From: Paracamarosporium sp. OC-R06-R3
Lineage: Eukaryota; Ascomycota; Dothideomycetes; Pleosporales; Didymosphaeriaceae
Length of the DNA stretch: 64,000 nt
Direction of reading: 5' to 3'
Assembly (NCBI GenBank): GCA_019828545.1
Contig: JACVRA010000095.1
Span: 3,305 to 67,304, forward strand
Below, piece after piece: positions 55,142-64,000 of this stretch. Numbering within the stretch: position 1 is the stretch's first letter; every line of letters starts with the position of its first letter. The notes below the pieces were generated by a model that made no database searches, was not told the origin of the DNA, and saw nothing but the letters and a program-made list of their open reading frames with translations. The position numbers were made by a program, and so were the translations under genes.

Positions 55142-55609
55142 ACGAGACGAGATTGGCCCGCGACACCTTGGATATTCGAACAGGTGACGCGGAAATGACT
55201 TGAGCAACAAAGGCGTTCTGATAGCGAAATTCGATACCCCAATATGTTTTTAATATCAACCAGTCATCAACAGCTACGACTGTCTCTTATCCTAATCATT
55301 TCTCAAGAGTAACCATTTTGCAGATCACATCCTATTAATAGCTTTTGCCGACAGGAAGCATTCGGAGGTGGGAGCGGGATATTGATCTCGTTGGACGCCG
55401 AAGCCTCCCCGAGCCTAGCCTCAGCGCGCCGAGACCGTACCTGCAGCCACAGCTTTGTTCATTCGTCAACCTCATCAACTTCGTCGTATTCACAAGGTTG
55501 CTTTTGGGGCATGAATGCGATTGTCGCGCGGCACGACCAATGGCAAGAGGGTAAGTTTTTCTTGATACCTGATCGTGGTCTATATCCTAGGTTTGAATTC
55601 ATATGCCGT
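55142..55609. other. Intergenic spacer
   Basis: 3' flank of the Mgs1 gene. Short frames only. Confidence 0.5.
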
Positions 55610-55968
55610 TCAAGCAAGATCAACAGCACCGAGAGCGCATTGAGAGTAAGCAGAAGCAGCATCTGACCCCCATGCATTAACGGCAGCAATGAAAATCCAG
55701 ACTAGTGGTACAATAGCGAGCCTTGTCGCGAGAAGCGAGTTCCGATCAAGCTCATTCGCAGAAGAAAGCCACAGCATCCCGTACCTTCCTCCTCGATACG
55801 CCGAACCCAAAGTCCACCAAATGATATGTGCTCTGGAACTCCAACCACGCGCCAAGGCAGAATCAATTTGACTTTCGGCTTACAGGCACATGGGCGGTAG
55901 TCGTACCTGCGATCCAGACTATTCATAGCGTTGCACAACACTACCACCATCTCGTATTGAGAGATCAT
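55610..55968 (-). CDS. Possible small membrane protein (two exons)
   Basis: Minus-strand model: exon 55968-55907, intron 55906-55833 (74 nt, GTACGA..TTCCAG), exon 55832-55610, in phase, 94 aa. Starts MISQYEMVVVLCNAMNSLD, then HIIWWTLGSAYRGGRYGMLW and a hydrophobic helix LAIVPLVWIFIAAVNAWG near the end. No family recognised. The only support is the matching splice phase and the helix, so it may be spurious. Confidence 0.3.
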
Positions 55969-56226
55969 TTCCCAACTTCCACTTGTAATGTTCTTGGCGG
56001 GCTACCAAGATAGGTCCGGATAGGAGAGTCTGGCTGAGGGGATGAGCATGGGCTTGTGTGGCTGCTTGGCGGGTGTTGCGTACGGTGATTTAAGATGGGT
56101 GTGGAGCCAGCCTTGTTGTGCGCTTGTGCATTCACGCGGCCTAGAGACTAGTTGTCGTGACCGAAGTGTTCACCGATCCTTTGACTGAAAGCAAACGAAA
56201 GGCTTTCGACAAGCAGATTCGACAAC

Positions 56227-57566
56227 ATGGCACAACTCGATGATAGCTACTGGCCGTTCACAAATTACCCGGGCTATCAGTTGATGGCACCGTGCATGCG
56301 CAACTGCGAAAATGATCTTCCGTACAATGTACGTATCCCACATCATCAGTCCGCTTTTCTTATACTGTGTCATCTAAGAAGACAAATAGGGCTGCGACAA
56401 TTCAGGCTGCTGGTGCAAGAAGAACAATCTGGATAGGAGAATCAGCTCGCTTGAACGATGTGCTTCGACATCATGCACGTTTGCGGATATGAACACTGCC
56501 ACGGATGTAAGCATGTTCAGTGGCATCCAGGTGCAGTACTGTGTGGACCGAGGACTTAGTCCCGAGGGTATGACCATGCCGAGTACCGTCCTGGCTCAGA
56601 CGACGGATGGTTCTAGTAGTCCGTCCGAGATCGGGGGTGCGAAGAGCACCGATGGTGCGAGTACTGCAGCTGTATCGAGCAGTAGGACGAGGCCAGGGAG
56701 TGGACCTTCGAATACCGGTGGTGAGTGAACTGAATTTCTCTGAACTACCTACACTCTCCTTCCATCGACACCCACATCCATACTTTCCACATGGTTCTTC
56801 TTGCACGAGAAAGAACTCCCAACAAGACCACCCCTAACACCTTTCAGCAACCTCCTTAATATCCCAAACACCTACGTCCTCCAGCCCCGCAACAACTGGT
56901 ACTCCTCCCTACCCACTCGCCCACACACCTTACTGACCAACCGACCTAGATCCCTCCTCCTCTTCCGCAAGCACCAGCCCTGCCCCATCCACCTCCAACT
57001 CCAGCAGCAGCTTGTCCACCGCCGCCAAAGCCGGCATCGCCGTCGGCGCGGTCTTCTGCATCCTCCTCGCCATCCTCATCGCAATCCTGCTCTTCCGCCG
57101 CCGGAAGCGACCCTCCCAATACCCACCCGAGTACTCCCACGCCCCACCCCAAATGGCTCCATCCGCGTACTCCAGCCCTCCACCAACCCAGTACCCAGCC
57201 CCACTAAACACACAAGTCGCCCCCGCTGCAGCATTCACCAGCAAAACAGACGTAAGTCCTATCGACGAAAAGGCACCCGCTTTCGCCGTTTCCCGCAAGG
57301 AAGTCGGCGTTGCGTCGCCGCAGTCTCAAGGCACGCCTGTGAGTCAGCATGCTAGGCCTGTGCAGAGTGCGTCTCCTGCGCCCACCGAGGTCCAGGGTAG
57401 CGTGCCGCCGAATAGGCATGAGATGCATAATGAGAGTGTGGAGGGGGTGTATCGGGCTGGGCCGGATGGAGGGCAGGGGAGGTGGGTGTATGAGGTTAAT
57501 GGGGTGTCGAATGGAGGGGGGTTGTTTGCTAGGGATGGCGCTGTGGAGCTGGGTGGTGGGCGGTAG
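56227..57566 (+). CDS. CFEM-like eight-cysteine, single-pass membrane protein
   Basis: Exons 56227-56328, 56390-56720, 56848-56898 and 56950-57566; introns 61, 127 and 51 nt, in phase, 366 aa. Exon 3 is a 51-nt mini-exon. Residues 20-90 hold eight cysteines in CFEM-like order: PCMRNC, then GCDNSGCWCKK, RCASTSC and VQYC. A Ser/Thr-rich stalk (SSPSEIGGAKSTDGAST, SSSSASTSPAPSTSNSSSS) leads to a membrane helix (GIAVGAVFCILLAILIAILL) followed by RRRKR and a cytosolic Pro/Ser-rich tail. The N terminus (MAQLDDSYWPFTNYPGYQLM) is not a signal peptide, so an upstream exon may be missing. CFEM proteins act in cell-wall anchoring, heme/iron capture or surface sensing; the stalk-TM-tail layout suggests a sensor. 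Confidence 0.7.
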
Positions 57567-57959
57567 GAGGGGAGGTGCTGTATGGCGTTTGAGTTTGAAT
57601 TTTGGATGGCGTATGGTTTTGCTTTTGGATTGGGCTGGGATGTTTGGACGACTGTGAGACGGAAGTGTATAACGTTGTTGAGATGAGACTCTAGGGGTTG
57701 TTTAGCAGATTAGATGGGGATTGCTCCATGCGCGAGGGATTAGTAATTCTACTTCACTGACATGAAGGACACAGTACCCACCCCATCGCTATTATCGCCT
57801 CATCCTTCTGTGTTACAGCCAAACGCCAGTCTTTCGTAGCACAATCCAGTCTCACATGTACCTCACCAAGACAAGCGTCCACCAAACGAGCAAAACAAAG
57901 CACAGCTAAATCCATACTCCCCTCTCTCACAGGCCCCCTCACCCCATTACTTCCTAACC
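57567..57959. other. Convergent spacer
   Basis: Between the CFEM-like and WSC genes. No gene seen. Confidence 0.6.
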
Positions 57960-59361
57960 TCACCCAGCCGTCGTAGGCCCCTCAAAACTTACCCCATAAA
58001 CAATAACCGAATCCATCCCGTTTGATGCATCCCCACTGAACACCCCGCAAACACTCACATAATGCGTCCCAATATCCCTATTCGGAACCTGCACAATATA
58101 CGTCCCGGTATCGTACCCGCCCCACGCACCCTGCCCACTGCACTCCCCACTGCACACATCCTGCGTCCCACTTACCAGCGTGCTGTCATAGTACAGATCG
58201 TATTGCAGTCTGGAAGTTGACGTCGCCTCTGTGTTGAGAACTTGGCGGCCAATGATGACGGTGTATTTGTAGGTTCCGGAGGCGGGGATCGAGATGGGCT
58301 GTTGTAGGCAGAAGGAGCGCGTGGAGGTTGTGCTTACTTTGCCGGTACTTATTTGGTAGGCGGAGGTTTGGTCGTTGGAAAGGACGGTGCCGAAGAGGTT
58401 GGAGTAGTCGCTGTAGGTGGGGTCGGCGACTGTGTTCCAGGCGAAGGGGGTGGAGTTGAAGTATGAGTTTGATACTAGGTTTGAGGGGGTCGTGGAGGTG
58501 GGTACGGAGGCTGTTATAGTGGATGTGGATGTTGAGGAGGTTGTAGGGTTTGCCGCGGTGGTGGTCGATGTGGCTGACTGGAGTTCATAGATGTTCATGG
58601 CCAGCCCTCCGCCGCATAGTTCGCCTAGGTTACCTTTACATGGCATTTCGCAGTCGCTTGAAGGTACGACTGAGCTTTGGTATTGGTTGTCGCACCAGCA
58701 TTCTACCTGGCGTTAGCGTATAATCCTAGTTCGTGAATGGCAATACGTACCTCTGCCGAACTCAACTCCGGCTAGCGAATATCCGTTTGTCGCGCAGGTA
58801 CTGGTACAACCTGAGACTGACATGTTCGGCGCGCCGCCAGGTACAATTGCAAAGTTACTGAGCACACGGACGTTGAGTGAATCGGCATAGCATCCCAGCG
58901 ATAGGTAGCCGTTGACGCCCGTATTCACACTTGGGGTCGCGATATCTCCCGAGTAAACAGAAATTCTGTTTGGCCCGCCGCATATTTGGGAAGAGTTGCC
59001 TGAACAAGTCTGGTAACAATCGGCGGAATCGGCCGCTCCAGGAGAGACATTGACGAGGCCGCACTGGACGATTGAAACTTCAGCAAATGAATCTATAAAG
59101 GCTTTGACTAGCTCAACTCACATAACATTCCCTGGAGTATTCCAGGCCTGCAAGTGAATAGCCACTGCTTGCGCAGTAATTCAAACAGGCGTCGACTGTC
59201 ATGCCGTTATCGTCGTAGAACCCATCTCGAGCCAGTGCACGACTGCCGACGGAATCGACGTAGCACCCAGCGGGTATCCATTGAACATCACGGGCTTGAA
59301 TGGAGAGCGCCAGAGTAGGTGTTGATATTGCGATCACGAGGCCCAAAGCAATGAGAGTCAT
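57960..59361 (-). CDS. Secreted protein with two WSC domains
   Basis: Minus-strand exons 59361-59122, 59063-58751 and 58702-57960; introns 58 and 48 nt, in phase, 431 aa. Signal peptide about 1-18 (MTLIALGLVIAISTPTLA). WSC 1: GCYVDSVGSRAL, DACLNYCASSGYSLAGLEYS, RECY joined to CGLVN, DCYQTCSGNSSQICGG. WSC 2: GCYADSLNVRVL, SGCTSTCATNGYSLAGVEFG, RE joined to CWCDNQ, DCEMPCKGNLGELCGGG. A Thr/Ser-rich linker then a C-terminal ~170-residue beta-rich domain (FNSTPFAWNTVADPTYS, YKYTVIIGRQVLNTEA, HYVSVCGVFSGDAS), like carbohydrate-binding jelly-rolls, follow. No membrane helix or GPI signal. Likely binds wall or extracellular glycans. Confidence 0.85.
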
Positions 59362-61110
59362 GGTGGGAATGTTGATTTGACAACACAATGTGGAAAGCAC
59401 AGATACATAAAGCACTGCATTACCTTCTATGACACATACATATAGCACTGAATTATCTTCTATGACACCTTCGTGTACCCCGCACGATACATTGACGGTG
59501 CTTGCATGTTGAGGTGTGGTGCCACGGTCCATGTTGGGCACTACTAGCTTCTGATCGAACAACACCCGTAATGCCGAAGAACTTAAGTCATTTCGAAGTA
59601 ATTAAAGACGAATAAAGCATCGAGGAACTGAAATAATGCGGGTGCGTAGAAGCTACGATTGGTGCATGTGGAGATGGCAGGTTGGCGGTTTTGGGGAAGT
59701 GTGACAAAGCCGAGAGAGACGGACTGAAATGTACGACGAGCAGCCAGTGACATGATTGTGGTAGCGATCGATGAACGCTCATGTGTCATCAAGAACACCC
59801 GATGTCCGAAGGCCGCAGTACCCAACGCGCGCGGAGGTGTGATGTTTTTGGTTTCACATCAAATGCACCACCAGGCAAGTACTCATAGGTTTGAGGTGAA
59901 TTGATAATCTATAGGGACCGTCTATTTCCTGAATATTGGGGAGCCGAAAGACTCATGTTTGCGCGAAGCTTCCTCATTAGCTTAGAAAAAGCACCCTCGA
60001 TAATGGAATGCTGATACGGCACCCTGTTGTCGTGTTGTACTTACATTACGCTCATGCTTCCATTTTGGAAATGACTCCATACCCAGTCTGCTTTGTGCCT
60101 TTCATTGTCTTTTTCTTCTCTTTTTTTTTTGCTGTTCTCAGAAATCATTCATCTCCTCGTATAGATGACTGGTGGATGGCGTTCTCGTGTTTGCTGTGTC
60201 TGCATATTCGCTTCCCAAGGTTTGATGTCATATCTAGCGTTTGTTTTTCGAGCATATATCGGCCCACCTTCTGCGTTTATGGTAAAATATCTTCATTTAG
60301 TCGCTATGACTGAAGGGAATTTGAACTCGACCCCATGCCTTGCTCAATTGGTGGGAGTAGAAAGTTGACTGCTATCGCCTTAGCGTAAATTAGTCTTTGG
60401 TAGTCTGCACGGATAGTACTACGAAGCTTGCTTGTACAGGGTTTTCCCTTCCTCTCCTGCAGCGTTCTGTTCTGGTTTTATCGCACTTTTTATCTGCTAG
60501 TCTGCCAGTGCTCGTCTTGACACCAGGTGTTTGTAGGGTTGACTCGTAAACGTAACAAGTCGCTCATACCAGATTTCCGTTTATTGGTCTTCTGCCCCCA
60601 GTACATTACTTGAGGAGCCTATATCGCGTTCTCCTTCATTACCCATGTCACGTTTACCCGATTAGGAAGGAGGTTCTGGGACCTGCATGACCTGTGCCGA
60701 TATAAGCACGCTAAGATCCAGCCGAGGCCGGTCCAACAGTGGATCGTATGAGCTTGTTTTCCTTACAACCGCCTAGGCGATGCTGACTCTGGCCCGTGGA
60801 CCTTGCCGACCTGCCTTTTGGAGGTGCAATATGGGTCTTACGTGCGTGAATTCAATGATTTCCCGGTTGCTGGCTATCGTGACCGCGGGGATGCTAGGCT
60901 GGACGGGGCAGCTGTGCTGTGCCTCACTGCGGCGAGGTTATGCTATAAAATGAGCCGCGTGCAGTTGATTGAGCGGCAGCCTGCTCGTGAGGTTCTTCGA
61001 AGGTCTCTCTGTGGGTGGCAAGCCGCTTTGCGCAGTCTCGATTCAAGAGTTCCGGCATTGTATCGTGTTCTATCGGTATCCTGAGGCAATACTGTACGCA
61101 ATCCATCGCC
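59362..61110. other. Intergenic, 1.7 kb
   Basis: Upstream of the WSC gene and of the sedolisin gene. A T-rich run lies near 60105-60130. Short frames only; nothing supported. Confidence 0.45.
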
Positions 61111-63052
61111 ATGGTTTCCTCGACATTCCTGCTTTTCCTGGCCTCAACTGCCTCCGCAGCCGTACTTGAGAGTCTGAACTCCATCCCTACCGGTTGGAAA
61201 TACAGTGGTGCAGCATCGAAAGATGAGCCGATCCGTTTGCAGATTGCTCTGAAGCAGGGTGATGTCGCTGCTTTCGAGCAGGCGGTCATCGATATGAGCA
61301 CTCCTGGTGGGTTCAATTCCAGTATTTTATCAAGAGTTTGAGTGTTCCAAATTGCCCCAGCAAAGGCCGACACTCATTGGTGGTAGTTATTCGTGAAAGG
61401 TATAATGCTGACAAATAGCAGACCACCCTTCCTACGGCAAGCACTTCCAGGATCATGAGGAGATGAAGCGAATGCTTCTTCCTTCGGAAAACACTCTGTC
61501 TACGGTGCAAAAGTGGCTTAAAGATGGCGGTGTCAGCAACGTCAACATAGACTCTGATTGGATCAACATTCGCACCACGGTCGGTGTTGCAAATGAGCTA
61601 CTTTCTACTAAGTTCGCCTGGTATACCAGCGAGGACTTTGGAAAGCGCCTCCGAACGCTCGAATACTCTGTTCCCGATGAGGTTGTAGGGCATGTCAACA
61701 CCATTCAGCCTACTGTGCGCTTTGGCCAGGGTATCCCGGAGCACGCGACTCACCGCGCGATGAGCGACTCGAATATCATGGACCTTGCTGCAGCCGCTCC
61801 TAATGCCACTGACTGTGTATGTATACACTGACAGGGTCAAATATACCTCAACTAACATCTTCAGAACAAATACATCACCCCGCAATGCCTGCAGGACTTG
61901 TACAAGATCGACTACAAAGCGGACGCCAAGAGCGGCAGTAAAGTCGCTTTCAGTAGCTACCTAGAGGAATCTGCGCGCTACTCAGATCTTGAACTCTTCA
62001 TTGACAACATTGCTCCGTACGCCGAGGGCGAAAATTACACCGTCGTCACGTTCGAGGGAGGTGTTGATGATCAAACCTCGTCCGCCGACAGTGGTGAAGC
62101 CAACCTTGACGGTCAATACATTGTCGGTATTGCTGCTCCTTTACCTGTGACCGAATACGTCACTGCAGGAAGAGGCCCTCTCGTTCCCGACCTCACCCAG
62201 CCGGACCCTGCCAATAACGGAAACGAACCATATCTCGCGTTCCTACAGGATGTGCTGAAGCTTCCCAAGAGCCAACTTCCCCAGGTTATCTCGACCTCTT
62301 ACGGCGAGGGCGAGCAGAGTGTCCCCGAAGCTTATGCTAAGTCTGTGTGCAACCTCTTTGCCCAGCTCGGCTCCCGAGGTGTCTCCGTCATCTTCAGTTC
62401 TGGTGACAGTGGCGTCGGCAGTGCCTGCCAAACCAACGATGGCAAGAATATCACTAGGTTCGAGCCTCAGTTCCCTGCATCGTGCCCCTGGGTCACCTCC
62501 GTAGGTGGAACCCAGTATCTCGATGAAGAAGCCGTATTCTTCTCTTCTGGCGGTTTCTCCAACTACTGGTCCCGTCCGTTGTGGCAGGCCATAGCTGTTG
62601 AAAGCTACCTCGCTAAGCTCGGAAACAAGTTCAAGCCTTACTTCAACCGCAACGGCCGTGGATTTCCTGATGTTGCTGCCCAGAGCGTGGGTTACGCTGT
62701 CTACGACAAGGGACGGCTGGGCCACTTTGAGGGTACTTCCTGCTCAGCACCTGCTTTTGCTGCTATTGTCGCCCTCCTGAATGATGCGCGCCTCAAAGCT
62801 AAGCTTCCTCCTATGGGTTTCCTGAATCCTTGGGTGTACACGGCGGGTCCGCTTGTGCTTAACGATATCACGAAGGGCGGTAGCACTGGATGTGATGGAC
62901 ACGCGAGGTTCAACGGCGCACCAAATGGCAGTCCCGTTATTCCGTATGCGAGCTGGAATGCGACCAAGGGATGGGATCCGGCTACTGGCTGGGGAACGCC
63001 TAACTTCCCCAAGATGCTCAAGGCTGCTGTACCATTTAGGTACAGGGTTTAA
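61111..63052 (+). CDS. Secreted sedolisin (S53 family, tripeptidyl-peptidase-like)
   Basis: Exons 61111-61306, 61422-61816 and 61865-63052, introns 115 and 48 nt, in phase, 592 aa; an acceptor 3 nt earlier (TAG before CAG) would add one residue. Signal peptide about 1-16 (ending STASA). Pro-region with [14 protein letters not shown] and a Pro_kuma fold up to about 195. Catalytic domain: Glu and Asp in GEANLDGQY (about 275 and 279), oxyanion Asp in [10 protein letters not shown] (about 378), nucleophile Ser in [12 protein letters not shown] (about 489), calcium site [21 protein letters not shown]. Acid-active extracellular protease releasing peptides from protein N termini. The frame upstream of 61111 is open but the signal peptide fixes the start. 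Confidence 0.93.
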
Positions 63053-63380
63053 GTGAAGCGCCGCAATGGCTGTATAGTGTATATACTACGAATAATGTCT
63101 TATGACCGAAACTATTATTTCGAACAATGGCTTTCTCACTTCGAACATGCCAAGTGTTGAGATTTATCTTGAATGCGATTAGTGAGTGCGAGTAGTAGGT
63201 CCAAATTGCGCTGTGGCCTTACTCGGCTTAGCTTTGACGTTTGGACTTGACCTCCCAATATACAAGATTCACACTGCCTTAACTGCCAATAACAAGATGT
63301 ACCGGGATCTTGTTTAGCCTACGGTTAGTCACCAATAATCCTTTGCCTATCAAGAGAACCACATTAGGAAAGATTTGCTG
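63053..63380. other. Convergent spacer
   Basis: Between the sedolisin and the regulator fragment. No gene seen. Confidence 0.55.
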
Positions 63381-64000
63381 CTATTTATCTGGATTCCAAA
63401 GCTCCAAAAGATCGCTTATAAGAGCCTCTGCTACAACAAAACCTCTTTGTGCCGTTGTCCGAAAAAGGTTCAAGATTTCCTCGCGCAAAGTCGGATCGAT
63501 AGCCCTAGCGCCCGCGACTCTTAGAGGGAAGAATAGAAATATACCCGAGATTCCTTGATCCAGAAGCTTGCGGCTAAAGTAGAGAATTTGGGCGAGGTGC
63601 CAGTCAACCTCATTTCGAGTGAGTATTGGTGCGCTGGGTGCACCAGAAATAGTCCATTGTTTGTGGTAGTCGTACGTCCCCGATAGATAGATACTGATCG
63701 CGTGGTAGTAAGCGTAACTTATCATCAGCTCTGTGTCAGGCTGGTTCGTTGTGGTGATACCAGTGTGATGACCTTGGAGCATTGTTTCCCAGAGCTGTGT
63801 GTCTTCATACCATTGTTGTAGTTTCCTTTGTAGGATAAGTCCTTCGTCGGCTAGCGATTGCGCCGAAATGGCTTGTGCCTCTGTCGATGGCTCCGCCGCC
63901 TTCATAACGAATTGAAGCGCTCGAATACTCAACTCCGAAAAGCTGGGTAAAATGTCGAGTAAAGCTTCCTTGGGGTGCCATAGAGCCATGTTGTCGCCTT
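63381..64000 (-). CDS. C-terminal part of a fungal-specific transcription factor (partial)
   Basis: Minus-strand frame ending at 63381 and open to the window edge, so the 5' part lies outside. The visible ~206 residues are helical: ELSIRALQFVMKAAEPSTEA, LQRKLQQWYEDTQLWETML, ELMISYAYYHAISIYLSGTY, VDWHLAQILYFSRKLLDQGI, FFPLRVAGARAIDPTLREEI, and ending with SDLLELWNPDK. This pattern matches the C-terminal end of fungal Zn2Cys6 regulators (Fungal_trans_2 type). The ATG at 63989 is probably internal. Confidence 0.6.
   Translation of the reverse strand, partial: GDNMALWHPKEALLDILPSFSELSIRALQFVMKAAEPSTEAQAISAQSLADEGLILQRKLQQWYEDTQLWETMLQGHHTGITTTNQPDTELMISYAYYHAISIYLSGTYDYHKQWTISGAPSAPILTRNEVDWHLAQILYFSRKLLDQGISGIFLFFPLRVAGARAIDPTLREEILNLFRTTAQRGFVVAEALISDLLELWNPDK

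Noticed and set aside
1..64000. CRISPR arrays, bacterial operons, prophage or integron features
   Set aside because: The tandem repeats present lack uniform spacers, and the genes have eukaryotic introns; nothing prokaryotic is seen.

Overview
The window is nuclear DNA of a filamentous ascomycete (Pezizomycotina; a Dothideomycete is my best guess, not proven). Genes carry short spliceosomal introns of about 45-170 nt with GTAAGT-like donors, CTAAC/CTGAC-like branch sites and CAG/TAG acceptors. The gene content is typically fungal: Zn2Cys6 regulators, a HeLo-like/STAND N-terminal domain, WSC and CFEM-like cell-surface proteins, a sedolisin, a tyrosinase and pectin-active hydrolases. Several relics carry in-frame stops of the CAG/CAA-to-TAG/TAA or TGG-to-TAG/TGA type, the signature expected from repeat-induced point mutation (RIP). 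Exon coordinates below were read by hand from splice signals and checked for reading phase.

Layout. 1-1.6 kb: degenerate AT-rich repeats. 1.6-7.9 kb: a HeLo-like domain protein fused to an MBD4-type DNA glycosylase domain (+), convergent with a 1283-aa SNF2-family ATPase (-). 7.9-19.6 kb: a gene-poor accessory stretch with RIP-like pseudogenes, a tRNA-like element, a 36-bp coding minisatellite, one plausible small two-exon gene, and a decayed member of a local gene family. 19.7-29 kb: a secreted-enzyme block with an EGF/five-bladed-propeller protein, a tyrosinase, a Zn2Cys6 regulator divergent from an MFS transporter, and a GH28-like pectin hydrolase. 30.3-43.7 kb: ordinary genes (an unknown protein, an HSL-type alpha/beta hydrolase, an HMG-box factor, an SGNH-fold protein, a secreted PQQ-type propeller, an O-methyltransferase) and a DUF3176-like relic. 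44.5-49.3 kb: the intact member of the local gene family, preceded by a 33-bp tandem repeat, then an I-PpoI-like zinc-loop protein that single-frame ORF scanning misses, a disordered protein and another family fragment. 50.4-50.8 kb: an 18-bp degenerate minisatellite. 51.5-64 kb: kynurenine-type aminotransferase divergent from the Mgs1/WRNIP1 ATPase, a CFEM-like single-pass protein, a two-WSC secreted protein, a sedolisin and the 3' end of a regulator cut by the window edge.

How they fit together. The 19.7-29 kb block and the sedolisin look like host- or plant-polymer-degrading secretome genes, and the TF/MFS pair shares a promoter with repeated CGG/CCG-rich motifs. Maintenance genes (Mgs1, SNF2, aminotransferase) sit on either side of accessory stretches that look RIP-scarred. 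The two most unusual proteins are the HeLo-like/MBD4 fusion (1645-3013) and the I-PpoI-like zinc-loop/Zn2Cys6 protein (46299-46985).
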